15,851 bases of DNA from Syntrophaceae bacterium UBA1062 (lineage in GTDB: Bacteria; Desulfobacterota; Desulfomonilia; UBA1062). Below the pieces are notes generated by a model. The model saw only the letters and a program-made list of their open reading frames with translations. It was not told where the DNA came from and ran no database searches. This document shows positions 7,670 to 13,083 of the stretch, one piece after another. Position 1 is the stretch's first letter; each line of letters starts with the position of its first letter. The DNA lies in NCBI GenBank assembly GCA_002316295.1, contig DCDF01000048.1, positions 1 to 15,851 on the forward strand. The letters run 5' to 3'. The position numbers and the translations under genes were made by a program.

Positions 7670-7692
7670 GGCCGGTATTCGAACCGCCGGCC
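7670..7692 (-). terminator. Strong GC hairpin after the AI-2E-family gene, possible terminator without T-tail
   Basis: Arms GGCCGG (7670-7675) and CCGGCC (7687-7692) around an 11-base loop containing TTCGAA, 20 bases past the stop. It is stable and correctly placed for a 3' end, but lacks a U-tract on the minus strand, so its terminator role is uncertain. It is followed 20 bases later by the hairpin at 7629-7650. Confidence 0.4.
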
Positions 7693-7711
7693 TCTCAGGG
7701 AGCCTCGATGA

Positions 7712-8815
7712 TCACCCCGGACATTTCTCGAGCTCTTCGGGGCTTACGCCTACCGGAATGGGTCGAGCCAGACTGCTGGTCCACGCCTTGTACACCGCAT
7801 GAACCAGAGTAGCCAACGGCACTGCGAAGATGAGCCCCCAAACGCCCCAGATGCCGCCGAAGAAGAGCAGGGCGACGATGATCGCCACCGGATGGAGGTT
7901 CACCGCCTCCGAAAACAGGAGCGGCGCCAGGATGTTTCCGTCAAAGGTCTGAATGATGCCGTATGCGATGAGAATATAGACGAAGTGCCATTCCATTCCC
8001 CACTGGAGAAAGGCGATCAAGGCGACGGGAAAAGCCATGACCGTGGACCCGATGTAGGGGACCAAATCCGAAAGGCCGACGAGGAACGAAAGGAACATGG
8101 CGAACCTTAGTCCCATAAAGGAGAACACCACATAACAGATCGCCCAGATGATGACGATCTCCCAGATCTTTCCCCTGACATAGTTTGCGAACTGCTGGTT
8201 CACCTCCACCCACACCCTGGTGGTGAGCCCGCGCTGCTCGGGCAGGAGCTCTTTGATCCACTGAAAGATGAGGTGCTTGTCCTTGAGGAAGAAGAACACC
8301 AGAAACGGCACGAGGACGAGATATACCAGCAGGGTGATGATGCTGCGGACCGATGAGAGTGATATGGAGACCACGTATTGTCCCAGGTCGCCGATGTCCG
8401 AGCTCAAGTAGGCGAAAATCTGGCTTATGCGCTCCTGGGAAATGAACTCTGGATACCGCTCAGGAAGCTTGAGCAGCTCCCGCTGCCCTTTTGCGAGCAT
8501 GATGGGGAACTCCTGGAAAAGCTGGGCGATCTGCCGGGATATGAGCGGAAGCAGGCCCACGAGGAGTACCGCAAACAGTGCGAGAAACAGGCTGAACACA
8601 ATGATCACTGCGGCGTTTCTGGGCAGTCCGAAACGCTGAAGCCAGGATACCACACCGTCAAGGAGGTACGCGATGATGATGGCCACAAACACGGGCAGCA
8701 GCATGTCGCCGAGCAGAAGAATGAGAACGAGCCCGGCCAGAAGAAGAAAAATCAGAATAATCACCTGGGGATCGGAGAAATAACGCCTGAGTAGGTCCTG
8801 AACGAATTTTTTCAT
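7712..8815 (-). CDS. AI-2E family (PerM/UPF0118) multi-spanning membrane transporter
   Basis: 367-residue inner-membrane protein with the build of the AI-2E exporter/PerM family. It opens with closely spaced hydrophobic helices at about 18-36, 38-54 and 68-92, then a soluble segment at about 95-145, a helix at about 155-177, and a C-terminal bundle at about 218-235, 238-256, 258-272, 278-290 and 308-340. The polar segment before the last bundle (VWVEVNQQFANYVRGK, 201-216) and the DLVPYIGS and FDGNILAPLL segments are family signatures. Members have been linked to export of quorum signals or to Na+/H+ exchange, so the substrate cannot be stated. The ATG is the only candidate start, because an in-frame TAA lies three codons upstream, yet no Shine-Dalgarno sequence precedes it. 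A -35/-10-like pair sits so close that the mRNA might be nearly leaderless. Confidence 0.9.
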   Translation of the reverse strand: MKKFVQDLLRRYFSDPQVIILIFLLLAGLVLILLLGDMLLPVFVAIIIAYLLDGVVSWLQRFGLPRNAAVIIVFSLFLALFAVLLVGLLPLISRQIAQLFQEFPIMLAKGQRELLKLPERYPEFISQERISQIFAYLSSDIGDLGQYVVSISLSSVRSIITLLVYLVLVPFLVFFFLKDKHLIFQWIKELLPEQRGLTTRVWVEVNQQFANYVRGKIWEIVIIWAICYVVFSFMGLRFAMFLSFLVGLSDLVPYIGSTVMAFPVALIAFLQWGMEWHFVYILIAYGIIQTFDGNILAPLLFSEAVNLHPVAIIVALLFFGGIWGVWGLIFAVPLATLVHAVYKAWTSSLARPIPVGVSPEELEKCPG

Positions 8816-8823
8816 GTTATCTT

Positions 8824-8851
8824 ATCTTAGCAGGATTTATTCTCCTGACAA
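8824..8851 (-). promoter_or_regulatory. Candidate promoter of the AI-2E-family gene
   Basis: Read on the minus strand: TTGTCA (8851-8846, five of six to TTGACA), a 16-base spacer, then TAAGAT (8829-8824, four of six to TATAAT). The -10 ends 8 bases before the ATG, so transcription would start at or near the start codon. A short dyad CAGGA/TCCTG (8831-8847) lies in the spacer. Prediction by eye only. Confidence 0.3.
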
Positions 8852-8960
8852 CTGCAAAGAGAGGGCTTTCAAAGCGCATCCATGGCATCAAGATTCCGAT
8901 CATGGTCAAGGTTTCGGAAAAGAGGGGATGAAACTTGATGAGCACGATGGAGGACAATAA

Positions 8961-8992
8961 GGGGCTTGAAGAGAAATTGACTCCAAGCCCCC
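8961..8992 (-). terminator. Probable intrinsic terminator of the chalcone-isomerase-like gene
   Basis: Arms GGGGCTTG (8961-8968) and CAAGCCCC (8984-8991) form an 8-bp stem with a 15-base loop, 24 bases past the stop of the gene at 9016. On the minus strand the stem is followed by TTATTGT, a weak U-tract. Stem strength and position support a terminator. Confidence 0.6.
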
Positions 8993-9015
8993 GATTTTCA
9001 GACTCAATGATGATC

Positions 9016-9579
9016 TTACAGCCCGAGCATTCCCTCTTTGAGGCTCTTCTGGGCCGGCTTGTCGCAAAGCCATATTCCGAACAGGGCCTTCTTGAATTCC
9101 AGGTTTCCGACAACGGACTTGGCTTCACCGTTCTTGTACACCTCGACCCCCTTGGCGGGGACGTATACGAGGTCAAAGGTATCGCCTTCCTTGATCGGTT
9201 CCTTGAAAACGGCGATGAATGACTCGATCTCGCTCTTGATGGGGGCAATGTTGCCTTTCGTCGCATTCTCGAAGCCTTCGCGGGTGGCATCCTCCATCTT
9301 TTCGCTCGTGATCATGCCGGAGATGATGTTGAGCCTGATGGCCATGGGCTCGTCTGCGGCCATGATGGCCTGGGCGTCATTGCTCTTCTGGGGGAGAAAG
9401 AGGCTTCCCACATAGAGTTTGAGGCCGAACTTGCTACGTATGCCCGCTCCGTTCAGCACCAGGTCGCTGCCGCCTGCAGTAATGGATTCAGGCACATTCA
9501 CCTTTCCCACTTCCAAGGCATAGCCTGTGGAAACGAACAGCATGGTTACCAAAAAGATCCCGAGTACTTTCTTAAGCAT
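9016..9579 (-). CDS. Exported chalcone-isomerase-like domain protein
   Basis: 187-residue protein with a Sec signal peptide: MLKK, a hydrophobic core at 5-16, then a likely cut after TGYA (residue 21). The mature protein matches the bacterial chalcone-isomerase-like fold: GSDLVLNGAGIRSKFGLKLYVGSLFLP (about 38-64), then an all-alpha/beta body with SGMITSEKM (87-95), a GDTFDLVYVPAKGVEVYKNG segment (about 132-151) and a final LFGIWLCDKPAQKSLKEGMLG (about 166-186). Plant chalcone isomerases and fatty-acid-binding proteins share this fold; bacterial exported members are widespread but mostly uncharacterised, so lipid or small-molecule binding is more likely than flavonoid chemistry. AGGAGGAGGG precedes the ATG closely. 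A plausible promoter lies at 9641-9669 and a terminator at 8961-8992, so it appears to be a single-gene transcript. Confidence 0.85.
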   Translation of the reverse strand: MLKKVLGIFLVTMLFVSTGYALEVGKVNVPESITAGGSDLVLNGAGIRSKFGLKLYVGSLFLPQKSNDAQAIMAADEPMAIRLNIISGMITSEKMEDATREGFENATKGNIAPIKSEIESFIAVFKEPIKEGDTFDLVYVPAKGVEVYKNGEAKSVVGNLEFKKALFGIWLCDKPAQKSLKEGMLGL

Positions 9580-9640
9580 GATACCCTCCTCCTGACAAAA
9601 TATTATCTTCGCTCAGCACTAGAGCTCGTATTCCTATACC

Positions 9641-9669
9641 ATCATATCCCTTTTCAGGGATACTGGTAA
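9641..9669 (-). promoter_or_regulatory. Candidate sigma70-type promoter of the chalcone-isomerase-like gene with a dyad filling the spacer
   Basis: Read on the minus strand: TTACCA (9669-9664, four of six), exactly 17 bases, TATGAT (9646-9641, five of six). The spacer is almost wholly occupied by the dyad TATCCC-TGAAAA-GGGATA (9662-9645), whose last two bases enter the -10. This arrangement is typical of a repressor operator placed between -35 and -10. The leader to the ATG would be roughly 55 bases. Alternatively the dyad is a 3' hairpin of the acyltransferase gene that ends at 9708. Confidence 0.45.
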
Positions 9670-9707
9670 AATATCATATTCCGATCGTAAAAGTGAATAT
9701 GAATCGC

Positions 9708-10361
9708 CTATGGGTAAATGAGGCCCTGCTGCATGTCTTTTTCCAAGAAGAAGCGATGCCGCTCGAATTCCTCGGGCGAAGAAATCCGAGGGACTTCGAA
9801 GAGATCGCCGAAGCGCAGGGTCACCCGGGCAAACGGCTTGGGAATCATGAAGCGGTCCCAGCTGTTGAAAAACCATGCCCTGTCGGCTCGGGCGTAGAAA
9901 GGCGCAATAACCGCCCCGCCGAGCTGCGCGAGGCGAATGATCCCCGCTTTGACCTTTCCGGCCGGTCCTCTGGGCCCATCCACGATATGGGCGGCCACCT
10001 TCTTCTGCCTCAGTTTTTCGACCATTTCCGTCAGCGCATCCCGGCCGCCCCTTGACGATGAGCCTCTCACCACATCCCAGCCGGTTCTTGATGCGACTCC
10101 CGCGATGATCTCGCCGTCGAAGCTCCTGGAGATCATGAGAGACGGCCTGTAATGACGGTAGGTCCTGAAATGCCTGATGGCTGAGAAGAACTGCTGGTGC
10201 CAGCAGCAGATGATCGCGGCGCCGCCGGATTCGACATGATCCATCCAGGCGCGCTCGTTTTCCACCTCGAGACGGAATGTCCGCGAATATCCGCGAATGA
10301 GCCGGTAGAGCAGGGAGACGGCAATGCTGGAAGTCAGGATGGTCCTGAATCTTTTCGACAT
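9708..10361 (-). CDS. Lysophospholipid acyltransferase family protein (DUF374 type)
   Basis: 217-residue membrane-associated acyltransferase-like protein. It shows a short hydrophobic N-terminus (about 8-20), then the DUF374 pattern: CCWHQQF at 52-58 in place of the HX4D box of classical acyltransferases, SRSFDGEIIA at 78-87, a VRGSSSRGG segment at 98-106, HIVDGPRGPAGKVKAG at 125-140 (the most diagnostic stretch), and FNSWDRFMIPKPFARV at 165-180. Family members are thought to acylate lipid A-related or phospholipid acceptors at the inner membrane, but the activity of this group is not well established. The open frame runs back to 10655 into ychJ; the ATG at 10361 is preferred because AAGGAGA lies 9 nt before it, the family begins there, and a terminator separates it from ychJ. 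Confidence 0.85.
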   Translation of the reverse strand: MSKRFRTILTSSIAVSLLYRLIRGYSRTFRLEVENERAWMDHVESGGAAIICCWHQQFFSAIRHFRTYRHYRPSLMISRSFDGEIIAGVASRTGWDVVRGSSSRGGRDALTEMVEKLRQKKVAAHIVDGPRGPAGKVKAGIIRLAQLGGAVIAPFYARADRAWFFNSWDRFMIPKPFARVTLRFGDLFEVPRISSPEEFERHRFFLEKDMQQGLIYP

Positions 10362-10459
10362 GGATGATGTTCTCCTTTTGAGCGTGCCCCGCCGTATCGG
10401 CCGCAAATCGTCCGGGCTGCAATGGTAGCGTAAAACGTGATGCAGGCAGCACCTTGATC

Positions 10460-10486
10460 TGAAAAGCCGCCCCTGACGGGGCGGTC
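10460..10486 (-). terminator. Intrinsic terminator downstream of ychJ
   Basis: Perfect 7-bp GC stem CCGCCCC (10467-10473) / GGGGCGG (10478-10484) with loop TGAC, followed on the minus strand by CTTTTC. It lies 25 bases past the ychJ stop and is the best terminator in the window. Confidence 0.75.
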
Positions 10487-10509
10487 GGGAAGAGGGCCGC
10501 TGCGCCGCC

Positions 10510-10998
10510 CTATGCCCCGCAGCATTTTTTGTACTTCTTCCCGCTTCCGCAGGGGCAGGGGTCGTTCCTGCCGACCTTTTCCCCCTCACGTACGACCTGC
10601 TTCTGGGGTACCATATTCCCCTGCCGGAAAAACCACCTTCCGTCTTCCCTGACAAACTCTGCCAGCTCGTGATGGGCGGTCTTTCGGCCTTTGTATCGGT
10701 AATGGGCGATGAACTCCACCTTGCCTTGGGAGTCGTCTGCGCCTCCCGCCTCTGTAGAGATGATCTGGAGCCCGTCCCACTCGGATTTTTCCGCCCAGCG
10801 CCTGGTGCCTTTGAGATCGTAATCGCTCCTCTGGCTCGGATGGGTGGATTCCAGGAGATAATCGAGCTCTGCCTTTACATATGCGGTGTACCGCGAGCGC
10901 ATCAGCTCTTCCGCCGTTTCCGCCGGCCGCGAACCGTTGATGACGGGCTCACAGCACTGTTCGTAATCGAGCTTCGAACCACAAGGACATATACTCAT
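10510..10998 (-). CDS. ychJ: YchJ-like (UPF0225) protein with N- and C-terminal SEC-C-type zinc motifs
   Basis: 162-residue cytosolic protein. The N-terminus has C4-P-C6-GS with C15-C16; the C-terminus has a full SEC-C motif at 143-160 (GRNDPCPCGSGKKYKKCC), with C148, C150, C159 and C160 as likely zinc ligands, as in the SecA tail. Between them is the YchJ middle domain, NTF2-like, with the marker ELMRSRYTAYVKAELDYLLES at about 31-51. The overall plan matches Escherichia coli YchJ. Function is not established; SEC-C motifs can bind SecB or ribosomes in other proteins, but that is only a hint here. The ATG follows AAGGAG at 8 nt. It lies 91 bases behind metF, with an inverted repeat between, and ends at a clear terminator. 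Confidence 0.9.
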   Translation of the reverse strand: MSICPCGSKLDYEQCCEPVINGSRPAETAEELMRSRYTAYVKAELDYLLESTHPSQRSDYDLKGTRRWAEKSEWDGLQIISTEAGGADDSQGKVEFIAHYRYKGRKTAHHELAEFVREDGRWFFRQGNMVPQKQVVREGEKVGRNDPCPCGSGKKYKKCCGA

Positions 10999-11030
10999 AC
11001 GATGCTCCTTTACCGGTTAGATTTTTCATC

Positions 11031-11088
11031 ATGTCTTTTGTCTGGTAAGGCATACCAAGCCGGCTCCTGAAGGCCTCTCAAAAGACAT
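11031..11088. repeat. Ten-base inverted repeat spaced by 38 bases between metF and ychJ
   Basis: Arms ATGTCTTTTG (11031-11040) and CAAAAGACAT (11079-11088) are perfect complements and fill most of the 91-base gap, starting two bases past the metF stop codon. On the minus strand an ATG in the first arm opens a 19-codon frame ending in TGA at 11031-11029; nothing before it looks like a ribosome site except GAG-rich metF sequence. It could be an mRNA stem between the two genes, a paired operator, or the remains of a small inserted element. Confidence 0.5.
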
Positions 11089-11089
11089 A

Positions 11090-11977
11090 TCAGGTGAGTT
11101 GCAAAGAGTCGGCAACCCCGAGCGCCTCGTAGATCTTCAGGGTGGCTTTGGCGTTGTTCAGCGTATAGAAATGGATGCCACGAACATGGTTGTGGATGAG
11201 ATCGCGCACCTGCTCGGTGGCCCAGTGGATCCCCACGCGCTCAACGGATTCGTTGCTGCTCGCCCTCTGAACCGACCTCAGGAGAGGGGCCGGGATCCGT
11301 GCCCGTGCCGCAAGCTCGGCCATGCGGATCATGCCGCTGCGGGATATGATGGGCATAATGCCCGCAATGATCGGCACGGTGATTCCGGCCAGCTCGCAGC
11401 GCTCACGGAAATCATAATAATCGCGATTGTCGAAGAAGAGCTGGGTGATGATGTAGTCCGCGCCTGCATCGACCTTTGCCTTCAGGTGATCGATCTCCTG
11501 GAGGCGGTTGCGGGTTTCCGGATGTCCCTCGGGAAAGCCAGCGACACCCACGCACATATGTGGGAAGCGGGTTTTTATGAAGGAAACGAGATCCGTCGCA
11601 TAACAGAACCCCTCAGGGCCGGCCTTCCATTCTCTCTGCCCGAGCGGGGGATCGCCCCTCAGGGCGAGGATATTGTGGATGCCTTCGGAATCGTAGCGCT
11701 CGAGTATGGCAGCGACGTCGCCCCTGCTCGCCTCAACGCAGGTGAGGTGGGTGACAACTGTCAGGTCCGTCTCTTTACGGATCCTCACCACGAGGTTGTG
11801 AGTATGCTCCCGTGTGGATCCACCTGCACCGTAGGTGACGCTCACCCAGGAAGGCTTCAGGGGAATGAGGTCGGAGATCGTCAGAAAAAGCCTGTCCCAC
11901 CCCTCGGGAGTCTTGGGAGGGAAAAACTCGAAGCTGAACGTTGTCTTTTGTTCCTTGAGAATGTTCCGTACCAACAT
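11090..11977 (-). CDS. metF: Methylenetetrahydrofolate reductase
   Basis: FAD-dependent reduction of 5,10-methylene-THF to 5-methyl-THF, the methyl donor for methionine synthesis; in acetogenic or syntrophic anaerobes the same enzyme type can serve the methyl branch of the Wood-Ljungdahl pathway. 295 aa, the usual length for the catalytic-barrel-only bacterial form. Seen: FEFFPPKT with the catalytic Glu17, VTYGAGGSTRE at 47-57, LRGDPP with D109 (flavin modulation), VGVAGFPEGHPE at 143-154 and TQLFFDN at 178-184 (Q179 near folate). There is no C-terminal regulatory domain, as is normal in bacteria. No metV partner lies beside it, so it looks like the stand-alone type. GAGAGG precedes the ATG by only 3 nt, and a perfect TATAAT lies 11 bases upstream. 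Confidence 0.97.
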   Translation of the reverse strand: MLVRNILKEQKTTFSFEFFPPKTPEGWDRLFLTISDLIPLKPSWVSVTYGAGGSTREHTHNLVVRIRKETDLTVVTHLTCVEASRGDVAAILERYDSEGIHNILALRGDPPLGQREWKAGPEGFCYATDLVSFIKTRFPHMCVGVAGFPEGHPETRNRLQEIDHLKAKVDAGADYIITQLFFDNRDYYDFRERCELAGITVPIIAGIMPIISRSGMIRMAELAARARIPAPLLRSVQRASSNESVERVGIHWATEQVRDLIHNHVRGIHFYTLNNAKATLKIYEALGVADSLQLT

Positions 11978-11988
11978 GATCCTCTCAA

Positions 11989-12091
11989 ATTATACTCTAT
12001 CTCATCAGAACATGCATGAAGTAATGTTAGGTAATAGAATTTCTCTCTGATTGCAAGCACATCGTGCGCTCTTCATCGGTGAACATGCATG
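11989..12091 (-). promoter_or_regulatory. metF upstream region: TATAAT and repeated GAACATGCATG
   Basis: TATAAT is read on the minus strand at 11994-11989. No -35 consensus exists; the -35 position is instead occupied by GAACATGCATG (12008-12018). The same 11 bases recur at 12081-12091, 73 bases away. The core CATGCATG is self-complementary. Two identical sites, one over the -35, suggest a regulator binding pair. The predicted leader would be only about 5 bases. Confidence 0.35.
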
Positions 12092-12116
12092 CCGGAGCAG
12101 GGGCGCAACGCGGAGA

Positions 12117-12467
12117 TCAGATGATCACATCGAGCAATCTTGCATACTTATGCGGTATTTCGAATTTTTTCCCACAGAGGTGATCCTCAGCGAGTATTCT
12201 CATCCACTCACGTGACACGGTGATGTCATGAAAGATTACATAGCTGCTCTCGCCTTCGGAAACGATGTCATATCGGTTGATGAGTACCTCTATAGGAGCC
12301 GGCTCGCCCTTGAGCAGCACCTGAAGCTCGATCTTTCTCTCGTGTGAATCGAGCTTGATGTCGCAGAGCGTGCCGTACTTGCTCACAAACTTCCGTCCCA
12401 GGACCATAAGTGTCCTGGAAAGAGCGCGGTCTTTCCCCTGCCTGGCAAAATCGGTAATCAGGCTCAT
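12117..12467 (-). CDS. Conserved-looking protein of unknown function
   Basis: 116-residue soluble protein, not assigned to a named family. The centre reads like an alternating beta-strand fold: CDIKLDSHERKIELQVLLKG at about 35-54, PIEVLINRYDIV at about 57-68, SSYVIFHDITVSREW at about 74-88, and the end is LCGKKFEIPHKYARLLDVII. No signal peptide or membrane segment. A basic helix (about 7-30) precedes the strands. The GTG directly before the ATG could also start; ATG at 12467 is preferred because GGAGG is then 6 nt away. It begins 25 bases after the stop of the cysteine-containing gene, with a 14-base palindrome between, and is the last gene of the prc-galE row. Confidence 0.65.
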   Translation of the reverse strand: MSLITDFARQGKDRALSRTLMVLGRKFVSKYGTLCDIKLDSHERKIELQVLLKGEPAPIEVLINRYDIVSEGESSYVIFHDITVSREWMRILAEDHLCGKKFEIPHKYARLLDVII

Positions 12468-12479
12468 CACTTGCCTCCC

Positions 12480-12493
12480 GCCGCTTAAGCGGC
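12480..12493. repeat. 14-base palindrome between the two unassigned genes
   Basis: GCCGCTTAAGCGGC is perfectly self-complementary. It touches the stop codon of the gene at 12493 and ends just before the GGGAGGC ribosome site of the gene at 12467. An RNA hairpin here (5-bp stem, TTAA loop) would adjoin that ribosome site and could affect coupling of translation. Confidence 0.4.
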
Positions 12494-13029
12494 TAGACGC
12501 TGATCTGTTTCGTAGCCATGAGAAGAACCAAGTAAAGGGGCGCGAACAGGTCTGTGCAATCCGTCAGTCCCTCGGTCAGCACGTACCTGTCCGTAATGTT
12601 GTGCACGCTTCCCATCCATTCCGTGAGCTTCCGGCTGCTCCCGGCCTCTTGAATCATTTCCTTGAACAGCAGGACGCCGGAGTCTACGATCACCCGCTGG
12701 TCCTCCCTGGTATGATTCACGAATACGCGGTTCCCCGCCTGGTGCATGAGGTCGCTGACCGCCACCTCATATCCGAGATCATTGAGTTTCGAAATCAGGG
12801 TAACCGAGCAGGCCGCCATGAAGCAGACACAGACCGAGCACTGCTCGACCGTGCTGCGCTCGGGTTCCGGGACCTGGTCCGTGCCCGCCATCACGTTCTC
12901 TCCAATGGCGGTGAGAATGACGCTCAATGCCTCGGGCAGGCCGCTCACCGGCTGGGAGCTGTATCCGCTCAGGATTCTGTTCGCGAGATTGATCACGTGA
13001 TCGCGATAGGTTTTCCGTCCGCTCACCAT
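12493..13029 (-). CDS. Protein of unknown function with a cysteine cluster
   Basis: 178-residue protein that I do not recognise. Its striking feature is C64-x2-C67-x-C69-x4-C74 in the middle (CSVCVCFMAACS), followed by ISKLNDLGYEVAVSDL, with another Cys at 158. The cysteines lie in a fairly hydrophobic stretch, so they could be metal or Fe-S ligands or simply buried. No signal peptide. The C-terminus (about 160-172, LFAPLYLVLLMAT) is hydrophobic, perhaps one amphipathic or membrane-touching helix. Start choice: ATG at 13029 has AAGGAG only 2 nt away, so the directly following in-frame GTG (13026, spacing 5) is equally likely; an upstream GTG at 13068 is less likely. It begins 54 bases after galE and precedes another unassigned gene, in one probable operon with prc and galE. 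Confidence 0.65.
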   Translation of the reverse strand: MVSGRKTYRDHVINLANRILSGYSSQPVSGLPEALSVILTAIGENVMAGTDQVPEPERSTVEQCSVCVCFMAACSVTLISKLNDLGYEVAVSDLMHQAGNRVFVNHTREDQRVIVDSGVLLFKEMIQEAGSSRKLTEWMGSVHNITDRYVLTEGLTDCTDLFAPLYLVLLMATKQISV

Positions 13030-13083
13030 TTCTCCTTCACCCGGCGCTTGCAATCGGGTGCGGCACACGAACCCTCAGATACT

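Noticed and set aside
7670..7692. Sequence GGTTCGAAT on the minus strand resembling a tRNA T-arm (tRNA fragment or attachment site)
   Set aside because: The base after TTCGAAT is A, so the expected closing G-C pair of the T-loop is missing; only three pairs form around it, and no anticodon or D-arm is found in the neighbouring 60 bases. It is better read as a GC hairpin.
196..9579. Idea that OYE, MDH, SDR, hydrolase and chalcone-isomerase-like genes form a flavonoid-type biosynthetic cluster
   Set aside because: The genes are broken by unrelated regulators and transporters, each has its own gap or terminator, there is no synthase, and bacterial chalcone-isomerase-like proteins are usually not flavonoid enzymes.
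10362..10655. N-terminal extension of the acyltransferase frame into ychJ
   Set aside because: The extension overlaps the conserved SEC-C tail of ychJ and crosses a strong terminator; the ATG at 10361 has a good ribosome site and matches the family start.
13030..13068. Upstream GTG start for the cysteine-cluster gene
   Set aside because: Possible but weaker: the downstream ATG/GTG pair follows a clear AAGGAG.
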